From Polycladidibacter stylochi (GTDB taxonomy: Bacteria; Pseudomonadota; Alphaproteobacteria; Rhizobiales; Stappiaceae), in contig NZ_LLWE01000025.1 in the NCBI RefSeq assembly GCF_001562055.1, positions 248,001 through 312,000 of the forward strand: 64,000 nt of DNA. Direction: 5' to 3'. Positions 55,728-64,000 of this stretch are shown in pieces. A program made the translations under genes and the position numbers. The stretch's first letter is position 1. Every line of letters begins with the position of its first letter. The notes under the pieces are model-generated. The model had not been told where the DNA came from, ran no database searches, and was given only the letters and a program-made list of their open reading frames with translations.

Positions 55728-57377
55728 TTATCGAGTAAGTGGCTTATACTTGATCCGGCTAGGATCAGCAGCATGGGCACCAAGACGGCGCACTTTGTCT
55801 TTTTCGTAGTCCTCAAAGTTACCTTCAAACCACTCCACATGGCTGTCGCCTTCAAACGCCAGCATGTGTGTAGCGAGGCGGTCAAGGAACATACGATCGT
55901 GCGAAATGACTACGGCACAACCGGCATAGCTTTCCAAAGCATCTTCAAGCGCTGCTAGTGTTTCGGTGTCCAGATCGTTGGTCGGCTCATCGAGCAGAAG
56001 TACGTTAGCCCCTTGCTTCAAAACCTTAGCCAAGTGCACGCGGTTACGCTGACCACCGGAAAGATCGCCGACTTTCGCCTGCTGGCTTGGGCCTTTAAAG
56101 TTGAAAGAAGAGCAGTAGGCGCGAGAATTGATCTCTTTACCATCAAGGTAAATGATCTCGTTACCATCCGAAATTTCTTCCCAAACGGTTTTGTTGGGGT
56201 CGAGCTTATCGCGGGACTGGTCAACATAGCCAAGGTGAACGCGCTCACCCAGTGTAACCTGACCGGAATCCGGAGTTTCCTTACCGGTCAACAGCTTGAA
56301 CAGTGTTGATTTACCAGCACCATTTGGCCCGATAACACCAACAATACCACCGCGTGGCAGCTTGAAGCTGAGGTCCTCAATAAGCAGACGATCTCCAAAT
56401 CCTTTGGAAACGCCTTCAACATCAATAACGTTGTTACCAAGACGCTCGCCAACCGGAATCATGATCTGCTCAATGCTTGGCATACGCTCTTCTTGCGCAG
56501 CGAGCAGATCATCATAGGCCCGAATACGCGCCTTAGACTTGGTCTGACGCCCTTTCGGCGACATACCCATCCACTCTTTTTCGCGCTTGATAGCGCGGGA
56601 GCGGGCCATATTTTCACGCCCCTCCTGCTCCATACGTTTTTCTTTCTTCTCCAGATAAACGGAGTAGTTGCCTTCGTATGGAATACCTTGGCCACGGTCC
56701 AGCTCGAGAATCCAGCCGGTAACGTTATCAAGGAAGTAACGGTCGTGGGTAATGATCAACACAGAACCCTTGAACTCGCGCAGATGGCGCTCGAGCCAGT
56801 GAACTGTTTCAGCGTCCAAGTGGTTGGTCGGTTCGTCAAGCAGTAGCAAATCCGGCTCTGAAAGCAACAGCTTACACAATGCCACACGACGACGCTCACC
56901 ACCGGAAAGGTTGGTAACATCAGCATCAGACGGTGGACAGCGCAGCGCTTCCATTGCCATTTCAACCTGGCTTTCCAGATTCCAAAGATCTTGCTGGTCG
57001 ATGACGTCCTGTAGCTGAGCGCCCTCATCGGCGGTCTCGTCCGAGTAGTTCATCATCAACTCGTTGTAACGGTCAACGATGGCCTGCTTGTGGGCAACGC
57101 CTTCCATGACGTTTTCCATCACAGTCTTCTCAGGATCCAGATGCGGCTCCTGTGGCAAGTAGCCAATTTTCGCGCCATCTGCGGCCCAAGCCTCGCCGGA
57201 ATATTCCTTATCAAGACCTGCCATAATTTTCAGCAGGGTAGATTTACCAGCACCGTTGGGCCCGAGAATACCGATTTTCGCATCCGGGTAGAAAGACAGG
57301 TGGATATTATCGAGGATTTTCTTACTACCGTAAGACTTTGAAACCCCGTGCATATGATAGATGAACTGGCGCGCCAT
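55728..57377 (-). CDS. ettA: Energy-dependent translational throttle protein EttA (ABC-F)
   Basis: EttA is an ABC-F ATPase that binds the ribosomal E site and gates translation elongation when ADP is high. Two ABC domains in 549 residues carry Walker A motifs GPNGAGKSTLLKI and GPNGAGKSTLFKL, signatures LSGGERRRVALC and LSGGQRNRVHLA, and Walker B LLLDEPTNHLD and LLLDEPTNDLD. The linker RAIKREKEWMGMSPKGRQTK (P-site tRNA interaction motif region) marks the EttA subgroup. It stands alone; a clear terminator follows. Confidence 0.96.
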   Translation of the reverse strand: MARQFIYHMHGVSKSYGSKKILDNIHLSFYPDAKIGILGPNGAGKSTLLKIMAGLDKEYSGEAWAADGAKIGYLPQEPHLDPEKTVMENVMEGVAHKQAIVDRYNELMMNYSDETADEGAQLQDVIDQQDLWNLESQVEMAMEALRCPPSDADVTNLSGGERRRVALCKLLLSEPDLLLLDEPTNHLDAETVHWLERHLREFKGSVLIITHDRYFLDNVTGWILELDRGQGIPYEGNYSVYLEKKEKRMEQEGRENMARSRAIKREKEWMGMSPKGRQTKSKARIRAYDDLLAAQEERMPSIEQIMIPVGERLGNNVIDVEGVSKGFGDRLLIEDLSFKLPRGGIVGVIGPNGAGKSTLFKLLTGKETPDSGQVTLGERVHLGYVDQSRDKLDPNKTVWEEISDGNEIIYLDGKEINSRAYCSSFNFKGPSQQAKVGDLSGGQRNRVHLAKVLKQGANVLLLDEPTNDLDTETLAALEDALESYAGCAVVISHDRMFLDRLATHMLAFEGDSHVEWFEGNFEDYEKDKVRRLGAHAADPSRIKYKPLTR

Positions 57378-58222
57378 GAGGTGCCTACATCTCCTAGTAT
57401 TACGTGATTGAATTGTTCTCTGGACAGACTTCTAATGGATGGCGGCGGTAACGGCAACGCCTATTAACACCAAAGCACTTAGAAACTTCTGTTTCTTGCC
57501 TTGTTTATGCAACATAACCGGCAAAACAAATGCAACCAACACTGTATATAAGGGAGGCCAGCTATCGTTTCCCAATACCATTAAACCGCCAAGCAAGAAT
57601 CAAATGCACAGCGGCTTTACGCCCTAAGCGACCATAAAAAAAGGGTGCGAACAATAGCTGAACGCACCCGAATAAAGTTGACACTCCCCCATCTGAGTGC
57701 CAGCCGAAGCTGATAATCTTTTAAAATCTTCTGACCGTTTTCTCATTGACCTATCTCAATTTTACAACTTGAAATATACCAGTTATTTATTTCACAATCA
57801 GTATACTTAAATAATTAATTACCACAGCAAAACAAAAATTAATTATTTACAACCTAAAGTTAAAGAAAAAATCCTATGTCCAAAAATTTATTCTACAAAC
57901 TACTACAATAGACCTGAGATATAAACCAAACTACTTATGACAGATTGCCTCACTAAGAAAAATGGTCTTCTGAATCGGATTTTTCCAATAAATCAAATCG
58001 CTGTTCACGCCTGTGTCGGTATGTGATGCAAAACTGATGCAAATACTATTAGAAAGTAGTGAGCTTGCTCTCAAAACGATCAATAAGCAGCCAACAAGAA
58101 ACGACACGATAAAGTCATGGCCTCCGCTAAAGAAGAGCGCTATATTTTCTCACATTGAAAGAACTGCTTTCGACTGGCCCCGCATGCCAGCAACATCGCT
58201 TATCCAGAATAAGCGGAACAAG
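57378..58222. other. Long intergenic region holding a candidate small RNA
   Basis: About 845 bp between ettA and the Sel1 gene. I see no CDS that I can support. The part near 57636-57712 holds three hairpins in a row on the minus strand (see the ncRNA entry). From 57720 to 58010 the DNA is AT-rich without clear motifs. A 76-codon plus frame at 58013-58243 overlaps the Sel1 gene and has no family features. Confidence 0.4.
57636..57712 (-). ncRNA. Candidate small RNA, three hairpins and a terminator
   Basis: Read on the minus strand: a UUCG tetraloop hairpin CAGC-TTCG-GCTG (57701-57712), then a stem CACTC/GAGTG with GATGGGG in its loop (about 57680-57699), then GGGTGCG/CGCACCC (57643-57669) followed by seven T (57636-57642), a textbook terminator. 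No gene ends within 550 bp upstream of that terminator, so it should serve a short transcript. The 5' end and promoter are not placed. The G-rich loop could pair with C-rich mRNA sites. A 40-codon frame in the same place has no support. Confidence 0.45.
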
Positions 58223-59143
58223 CTAATAGCCAGCCTCGTTTAAAGCCCGGTATTGCGCGCAGCCTTTTTGCAAACCATTGTCACAGGCTTCGCCGAACCA
58301 CTCCTTGGCTGTTTTTTCACTGGTCTGGACGCCCATGCCCTTGAGATAGATTTCTCCAAGGTTGAACTGGGCTTCAACATAATCCTGCTCGGCAGCTCTT
58401 AAATACCACAAAAGTGCCGAGTGATGGTTCTTGTCCACCCCTTGGCCCAAAGAGTACATACCAGCTAAATTATATTGTGCTTGCGGGCATTTGAGTTCGG
58501 CAGCTTTTTTAAAATAATAAAAGGCTTTTGAATAATCCTTATCAACATCATAACCGCTGTAATAACTCCACCCTAAAGCGCCCAACTCAAAGCTATCGTC
58601 CTTTGCTTCAATTCGATCAATCCAGTAATTAAATTTTGCGGGGTCAGCCTCAACACCTTGACCGTATAAATTCATAAGAGCCAGATTAAATAGAGCTTCA
58701 TATACATTGTGTTTGACCGCTTTATTGCACCAACTCAACGCTTCATCGTAGTTTTTTTTAACACCTTCCCCTTTGCGATACATGCTGCACAACCGAGCCT
58801 GTGAGCTTCCAAAATCGCGCTCTGCCGACTTTAAATACCACAAAAGTGCTTTGTCATAATCTTGCCCAACCCCATCTCCGTTGTAATACATTGTAGCAAG
58901 GTTAAACTGTGCTTCTAAAAAACCCTCCTCTGCGGCTTTTTCATACCAATAAAGAGCCTTTTTATAATTAACCGGCACACCATCGCCATGTAGATAGTTA
59001 TTACCAAGCCTCGACATGGCTGCGAGCTCACCTGCATTAGCCTTTGCTTTAAGCCTGGCTATATCTTTGGTTTCCTCGGCATACCCATTTGATACTGTAA
59101 TACTCCACAACAACAAAAAAACTAAAAGAAATATTCTATACAT
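58223..59143 (-). CDS. Sel1-repeat (SLR) exported protein
   Basis: A 306-residue protein with a signal peptide (to about residue 22, SNGYAEE) and seven or so Sel1-like repeats. The repeat unit is seen in AMSRLGNNYLHGDGVPVNYK, EAQFNLATMYYNGDGVGQDY, QAQYNLAGMYSLGQGVDKNH and EAQFNLGEIYLKGMGVQTSE. Such alpha-helical solenoids mediate protein contacts in the periplasm; the partner is unknown. I choose the ATG at 59143, with GGGA 9 bases upstream, over the ATG at 59152, for which GGGA is too close. Confidence 0.85.
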   Translation of the reverse strand: MYRIFLLVFLLLWSITVSNGYAEETKDIARLKAKANAGELAAMSRLGNNYLHGDGVPVNYKKALYWYEKAAEEGFLEAQFNLATMYYNGDGVGQDYDKALLWYLKSAERDFGSSQARLCSMYRKGEGVKKNYDEALSWCNKAVKHNVYEALFNLALMNLYGQGVEADPAKFNYWIDRIEAKDDSFELGALGWSYYSGYDVDKDYSKAFYYFKKAAELKCPQAQYNLAGMYSLGQGVDKNHHSALLWYLRAAEQDYVEAQFNLGEIYLKGMGVQTSEKTAKEWFGEACDNGLQKGCAQYRALNEAGY

Positions 59144-59307
59144 TAGCAACATTCCCGGATTTCAAAATACTAAACATCAAAAGCCTAGCAAATATTGAAA
59201 TAAACTGGAAAGGACAATCATAACTACAACAATAAATGATGTATAAAAGAAAATATTATTTATTAATATAGCTCACTGGAAATATCAACCAAGTAGTTAT
59301 CGACTAT

Positions 59308-62300
59308 TTATTGCCAATCACTATTAGTTGCGACCACCACCTGCGAGCGCCCCCCCCCTTGGCGGATCACTTGCACCTGCACCGGTATCCGGTCGCGCAT
59401 GGCAGCCACATGGCTAATCACCCCCACCTTGCGCCCTTGGCCCTGCAACATCTCAAGCGCATCAATAGCCATATCCAGCGTTTCGCCATCCAGCGTGCCA
59501 AAACCCTCGTCAATAAACAGGGTATCGACAAACGATTGCCGTCCCTCCATACCCGAAAGCGCCAGCGCCAAAGAGAGTGACACCAAGAACCGCTCACCAC
59601 CACTGAGCGAGCGGGTCGAGCGCGGCGCACCGCCCAGCTCGTTATCCTCGACAAAAATCCCGAGGCCATTTTGCGCCGCTTGCAAACAATAACGTGGCTT
59701 GAGCGCCCGTAGCTGCTTGTTGGCCAGCTGCACCAGCAATTGCAACGTCACCCGCTGCGCCGCCCGTTGAAACTTGCTGCCATTGGCCGAACCCACAGCC
59801 ATATTGACCGCACCCCAATCTTTGGCAATCTGCTGTAAGGCCTCGATCTGGCTCACAAGCGCGGCCGCCTGTGCCCGTGCAACATCGTCCTGGCGTAGTT
59901 TTTCTCCAACGCTGCCAAGTTGTTGCGCCAGCTCGCTATGCGCCTGCTTTTGCGTAGCGATCAATTGCTGGAGTTGCTCATAGTTTTCCTCGGGCTGTGG
60001 TAAAGCTAACAGCCCAGCCAAGTCCTGTTCGCGGGTGGTAACCAATTGCCGCCCCTGTTGCAACTGCTGCGCCAAGGCATCCAGTTCGGCCTCAAGCGCT
60101 GCCAAGTGCTCCATGCCCTCGCCCTGTAACTGTGTGAACAGCGCCAAATCAAGCCCTTGCTCTTGTAATGCAGCCTCGAAAGCCTGCTGCGCCGCTTGCA
60201 CTTGCTCGTTCAGCACTTGCAGTTGCTTGCCCCCCTCAGCATGACGCGCTTGCAAGCTGGTAGCACTATTACGTTGTGCCTCTACCTTGCTCTGCATCTG
60301 TGTCAGCTGCGCGCGCAACTGCGCTAATTGCTGCATAAAGGCTTCGCGATGGGCCTGTGTACTTTGCCCATCAAGCAACTGACGACGCTTGTTCGTTAAA
60401 TCGCCCTTTTGCCGTTCACACTCTTCCAGCTGCCGCACCAGTTGTTCCAACTGCCCTTGGCTTGCCTCAAGCTGCGCCTTGAAGGCTGCCGCCGCTTGCA
60501 CAAGCGCGGCCACCTCAGTTTCAAGCGCAACCAACCCTTGTTCGGCCGCCATGTATGACTGACAATCACGCTGAAGCTGTTCTTTCAAGCGGGCAATGTT
60601 ATCCATTAGTAAAGCGGGGGGTACGCTTTCAGATAATGCGCTATCCCCGTTACGCACCATGTCACCGGCAACAGCGCTCTCTCCTGTCAAAGCGGCAGCA
60701 AGATCGTTTAAGTAAGGCGAAAACGCTGGCATAAGCTTACCCAGTAAAGCCTGTTGGCGGCTTTCATTGGCTGCCATGCGGGCCATAGCGGCACTCGCCT
60801 GCTCGCGTAGTGCAGCTTGTTTGCCCTGCTGCACCTCCAGATTGGATTTTGTCTCTTGCTGTGAAGCCCGTAGACGAGCCAGCTGACCCTCTAAATCATC
60901 GGTTTGTCCACGCAATGCCTCCAATTGCTGCGCTTTGCTGTTAAGCTCCCCCAGGCGGACGTCGGTATCCTCCGCCAACTTTTCCAGAAAAGCCGGATGC
61001 TCAAAAACCATTGCCGCATCCTTAGGGCCTTGTAGGCCACCAGCTATACTTAATTGCTGCACGCGCGGAATACTCTCTTGCACCTGCTTATAGAGGCTGG
61101 CCTGCTCCTGCTCGGCTTTTTGTTGCCCTTGCGCCAACGTGCTTATGTGCTGCTGCGTCCGTGTTGCCCCGTCGCGCGCTTCGTCAAGCTCCTGTCGCGC
61201 CTTGTCATACTCGCTAGCAATTTGTTGTTTTTGTGCTTCAACACCGGCAAACAGCGCGGCCAATTCGCCTTTATCCTCGGCAAACGGATGGCTTTCACTA
61301 CCACAAACCGGACAGGGCGTTTCCGCTTCCAGCTCTGAGCGCAACAAGCCCACCTGTTCACTCTTGGCCTTATCGGCCAGTGCCACTAAAGATGCAGATT
61401 GCCGGTTTTGCGCCCGTAAGGCCGCCTCGCGCACTTCTGCCGCCTGCCGGATGACTGACAGCTGTGTGAGCTCAGCGTTCAACTGCTGTTGCTGCTGCTT
61501 GTTCTTGGCGAGTTCCTCGCCAACCTGCGCACTGCGCACCCGCTCACGCTGTAATTGCGCCACTTGCTGCCCCAGCTGGATAAGCGGGGTACGCTGACGC
61601 TCGATCTCCACCCCGTTCAGCTGTGCCGATTGCTGGCGTAATTGCGCAAGGTTTTGTTCTTGCCCAGCCATGTCTTGCGCCATGATAACCAGTTTTGCGC
61701 GTAGCTTGGCAGAAATTTGTTCCAGCTCGCTTTGTTGCAGCTCTCGCGCTTTCGCCTCTTGCTCCGCCTTAGCTCTTTGCGCATCCAAACCCGCCAGCTC
61801 GTCCATATCCCCTTGGAACTCGCTCGCCCGTTCAATCAGCTCTTGCTTGTTCCCAAGGCGGGCCATTTGCCCCTTGAGCTTTTCTTTTAATGCTGCCCGC
61901 TCGCTTTGTTGCTCGGTGTTTTGCGCTAATGCCGCTTCACTTTTTTGGGTCTCATTCAAGCTGCGCTCATGCTGCAACTGCAATGATTTAAGCTGCGTGT
62001 CGCACTGGCGTAAGGCTTCATCCAGCTGGCCGGCTTTTTCCCAATCTTGTTGTGCTTTGGGCAAACGCTGTTCTTGCGTCTCGAATGCCTTTTGCCCGTC
62101 ATTTAGCTGCGCGGTCCCTGCTGCACACTCTTGCAGCGCCTGTTGCATTTGTGTAGCCAATTGCGCCAGCTCAGCGCTGTTTTTTTCCTGCTGCGCCTTT
62201 AGTTGTTCTTGCCGCGTATGCACCGGCTGTACTGCTTTCAACCGTTGCAATTGCGCCCGCAATTGCTGCTTTTGCGCACTCTGCGTTTCTTGTTGTTGCA

Positions 62301-63153
62301 GCTGCACATAAGCATCTTGCGCTTGTTGTAACTGCGTTCGCGCTTTTTCAACCTGTTCAAGGTGGGAAAGCGCCTTACCCAGCTTCGCCAAAGCCTCTTC
62401 CCCCTGCTGGCTTTGGGTTTGCAAGCTGCTTTGCGTGGCGATTAACTCGCCACGTGCGGTCTCATCCAGCACCCCCACCGCATCGCACTGTGCTTGTAAA
62501 GCCGCCACATCGCTTTGTGCGCTTTGATGCATCAAATGCACCCGCTGCGATATTTCGCTATAAACCTCGGTGCCGGTGATTTTCTCCAGCAGCTCAGCCC
62601 GCGCATTATCATTGGCCCGCAAGAAGGCGTCGAAATCCCCCTGTGCCAAGAGTACGGTACGCCGGAACTGGTCGTAGGAAAGGCCAAGCTGCGTCTCGAC
62701 CGCGCTATCAACATCACGCAGTTTATTCGCCAGCACCACATGGTCTTCCAGCCGCTCGATAAAGCGCTCCACCGGCTGCAAGCGCCCCTCCGCCTTGCCC
62801 CGTGCCCGCCGCGCCGCCCAATGGGCGCGATAGGACTTGCCATCAACACCGATAAAGTCCACCTGCGCAAAACCGTCGCTAGCCCCACGGGTGAGCACAG
62901 AGCGGGCGTCTTTTTCGTTAAACACTTCGCTGGCCACATCGGGTACTTTTTCGTCCGAACCTTCTGCCGTTAAACGCGGACAGCGGCCATAAAGCGCCAA
63001 GCACAACGCATCCAACAAGGTAGATTTCCCCGCGCCGGTTTCACCAACAATGGCAAACAGCCCTGCACTTTTTAAGGGTTCAGCTTCTAGGTTCACTTCA
63101 AATGCCGCAGCAAGGCTCGCCAGATTTTGACCACGCACCGCTAAGATTCTCAT
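59308..63153 (-). CDS. sbcC: Exonuclease subunit SbcC
   Basis: SbcC is the Rad50-like ATPase of the SbcCD nuclease, which opens hairpins and trims blocked DNA ends. The 1281-residue protein has Walker A GETGAGKST near residue 40, long Gln-rich coiled-coil arms with a zinc hook CPVC near residue 613 at the midpoint, and the C-terminal signature SLSGGERFLVSLSLALALSG and Walker B TLFIDEGFGTLD. Its start overlaps the sbcD stop by ATGA, so the two are co-translated. Length is at the upper end of the family. The arm sequence is unusually rich in Ala and Gln. Confidence 0.96.
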   Translation of the reverse strand: MRILAVRGQNLASLAAAFEVNLEAEPLKSAGLFAIVGETGAGKSTLLDALCLALYGRCPRLTAEGSDEKVPDVASEVFNEKDARSVLTRGASDGFAQVDFIGVDGKSYRAHWAARRARGKAEGRLQPVERFIERLEDHVVLANKLRDVDSAVETQLGLSYDQFRRTVLLAQGDFDAFLRANDNARAELLEKITGTEVYSEISQRVHLMHQSAQSDVAALQAQCDAVGVLDETARGELIATQSSLQTQSQQGEEALAKLGKALSHLEQVEKARTQLQQAQDAYVQLQQQETQSAQKQQLRAQLQRLKAVQPVHTRQEQLKAQQEKNSAELAQLATQMQQALQECAAGTAQLNDGQKAFETQEQRLPKAQQDWEKAGQLDEALRQCDTQLKSLQLQHERSLNETQKSEAALAQNTEQQSERAALKEKLKGQMARLGNKQELIERASEFQGDMDELAGLDAQRAKAEQEAKARELQQSELEQISAKLRAKLVIMAQDMAGQEQNLAQLRQQSAQLNGVEIERQRTPLIQLGQQVAQLQRERVRSAQVGEELAKNKQQQQQLNAELTQLSVIRQAAEVREAALRAQNRQSASLVALADKAKSEQVGLLRSELEAETPCPVCGSESHPFAEDKGELAALFAGVEAQKQQIASEYDKARQELDEARDGATRTQQHISTLAQGQQKAEQEQASLYKQVQESIPRVQQLSIAGGLQGPKDAAMVFEHPAFLEKLAEDTDVRLGELNSKAQQLEALRGQTDDLEGQLARLRASQQETKSNLEVQQGKQAALREQASAAMARMAANESRQQALLGKLMPAFSPYLNDLAAALTGESAVAGDMVRNGDSALSESVPPALLMDNIARLKEQLQRDCQSYMAAEQGLVALETEVAALVQAAAAFKAQLEASQGQLEQLVRQLEECERQKGDLTNKRRQLLDGQSTQAHREAFMQQLAQLRAQLTQMQSKVEAQRNSATSLQARHAEGGKQLQVLNEQVQAAQQAFEAALQEQGLDLALFTQLQGEGMEHLAALEAELDALAQQLQQGRQLVTTREQDLAGLLALPQPEENYEQLQQLIATQKQAHSELAQQLGSVGEKLRQDDVARAQAAALVSQIEALQQIAKDWGAVNMAVGSANGSKFQRAAQRVTLQLLVQLANKQLRALKPRYCLQAAQNGLGIFVEDNELGGAPRSTRSLSGGERFLVSLSLALALSGMEGRQSFVDTLFIDEGFGTLDGETLDMAIDALEMLQGQGRKVGVISHVAAMRDRIPVQVQVIRQGGGRSQVVVATNSDWQ

Positions 63154-64000
63154 TGTTCGTTCTCCGCTACGGCCTTCGTAAACAGCTCTTGATGCACGCT
63201 TGAGGCGGCTTCGCCATGCACTTCTTCAAATACTTGTAAAAACAAATCACGCGGGTTCATTTGCGCAAGTGCCGCCATGCTATCCGCCTCGCTCACATCG
63301 GCCTGCGCTGCCCGCGCCCGCACCTTGCGCTTGATTGCCACCCCCGCACCGCGTACGGCAAAGCCTTCCAGCATTTGCTCCACTTGCGCTTTCAAACCAT
63401 GACTGGAAACCTGCGGGCACAAATCCACATGCACAAACGGGCGCTGCTCTACCGGCAATTCCGCGTCCAACGGCAGTTCTTCAAGCAATTTGGGCACATC
63501 CTCAAGCCGTGCCCCCTCGCTGCCGCCCAAACGGTAAAACGGCACCGAGCGGCTTAGCGGCAAGCGCTCAAGGGTGGGCGTGCTGGCCCCATCCTCAAAG
63601 CAGATTAAATCAAGCCCGTGCTTATAATGCTGCTCGGCAACCGAAAGCGGGAAAGGCGAGCCGGAATAGCGAATGTTCTCGCGTCCGACCTTTTGCGGCT
63701 TATGCAAATGGCCCAGCGCCACATAAGCAAGCTCCTCAGTAAATATACTATGCGGCACGGCATGTTCACCGCCAATCAGAATGCGCCGCTCCGCCCCTTC
63801 CGATTCTTCTGCTCCCCCAACGTGTAAATGACCGGTAGCAATGAGCGGCAAACCATTCGCCGCAAGCAAAGCTCTTTGGGTGGCGTCATCGTAAAGAGTG
63901 CGAACGGCCGCCACAACGGGAGAACCCTCCTCCCCCTCATGCGCCAAATGCAGCCCCGGCAAATCGGCGGCCCGCGGGAAAGGCAGCGCCAGCACACAGG
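63150..64000 (-). CDS. sbcD: Exonuclease subunit SbcD (C-terminal part, cut by window edge)
   Basis: SbcD is the Mre11-like Mn-dependent nuclease subunit. The minus strand is open from the window edge to the stop at 63150. The visible 283 codons include the metallophosphatase histidines in ATGHLHVGG and VALGHLHKPQKVG, and the SGSPFPLSVAEQ segment after them. The N-terminal metal motifs lie beyond 64000. The GTG at 63995 is internal, not a start. It is immediately upstream of sbcC with an ATGA overlap. Confidence 0.93.
   Translation of the reverse strand, partial: CVLALPFPRAADLPGLHLAHEGEEGSPVVAAVRTLYDDATQRALLAANGLPLIATGHLHVGGAEESEGAERRILIGGEHAVPHSIFTEELAYVALGHLHKPQKVGRENIRYSGSPFPLSVAEQHYKHGLDLICFEDGASTPTLERLPLSRSVPFYRLGGSEGARLEDVPKLLEELPLDAELPVEQRPFVHVDLCPQVSSHGLKAQVEQMLEGFAVRGAGVAIKRKVRARAAQADVSEADSMAALAQMNPRDLFLQVFEEVHGEAASSVHQELFTKAVAENEQ

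Noticed and set aside
57640-57760. 40-codon minus frame over the candidate small RNA
   Set aside because: It runs through the terminator stem, lacks a ribosome site and has no similarity I recognise; structure explains this DNA better.
61670-62311. 213-codon plus frame, Ser/Cys/Ala-rich
   Set aside because: It is antisense to the Gln/Ala-rich coiled coil of sbcC; repetitive codons keep the reverse frame open.
1-64000. Mobile elements, CRISPR, tRNA and rRNA genes
   Set aside because: I looked for transposase motifs, repeat-spacer arrays and tRNA T-loop patterns on both strands and saw none; the only structural RNA gene I can support is rnpB.

Overview
The window looks like the chromosome of an alphaproteobacterium, most likely a marine or host-associated member of the Hyphomicrobiales (Rhizobiales). 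The support is the gene order of the division and cell-wall cluster, a 597-residue FtsZ with a long C-terminal linker, MurD beginning MIPVTT, and families that are typical of this class (BA14K, extensin-like, DUF2336, DUF2293, an ArsR-methyltransferase fusion before metF-metH). Base composition is moderate and even. I see no insertion sequence, prophage, CRISPR array, rRNA or tRNA. The genus is not determined.

Positions 1-23190 are a long minus-strand block. In transcription order (high to low coordinate) it is mraZ, rsmH, ftsL, ftsI, a fused murE-murF, mraY, murD, ftsW, murG, murC, murB, ddl, ftsQ, ftsA, ftsZ, lpxC, bamD and recN (cut by the window edge). Most junctions overlap or are a few bases apart. 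Four TGGGN repeats with exact 5-base spacers lie upstream of mraZ and look like the MraZ operator. MurE and MurF are one 1071-residue polypeptide with an acidic linker of about 115 residues.

Positions 23370-29600 hold a sugar isomerase-like TIM barrel, the RNase P RNA gene, a MocR regulator divergent from a flavin-binding pyridoxamine-oxidase-like gene with clear CTGGA half-sites between them, a small lytic transglycosylase whose Shine-Dalgarno sequence sits in a hairpin, and a coupled TerB/DnaJ protein plus N-acetylmuramoyl-L-alanine amidase.

Positions 29632-43650 are single genes: a membrane GGDEF-EAL protein, a TonB-dependent receptor with a TGA-N9-TCA iron-type box, a winged-helix regulator, a fused 5-oxoprolinase/hydantoinase, a thioesterase, a GST, a methyltransferase, a BA14K protein, an extensin-like protein, a 27-residue membrane microprotein and an azoreductase. 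Positions 43804-49606 are the methionine operon sahR-metF-metH, read leftward from a promoter overlapped by an 18-bp palindrome.

Positions 49771-59143 contain a DUF2336 protein, two regulators (PAS-like/LuxR and a Cys-rich HTH), DUF2293, a two-helix membrane protein beside two tandem FNR/FixK-type boxes, a GH18-like protein, a probably frameshifted small gene, ettA, a candidate small RNA and a Sel1-repeat protein. Positions 59308-64000 are sbcC and the partial sbcD. The points most worth a second look are the murE-murF fusion, the MraZ repeats, the tandem FNR boxes, the microprotein, the candidate sRNA and the hairpin masking the transglycosylase start.
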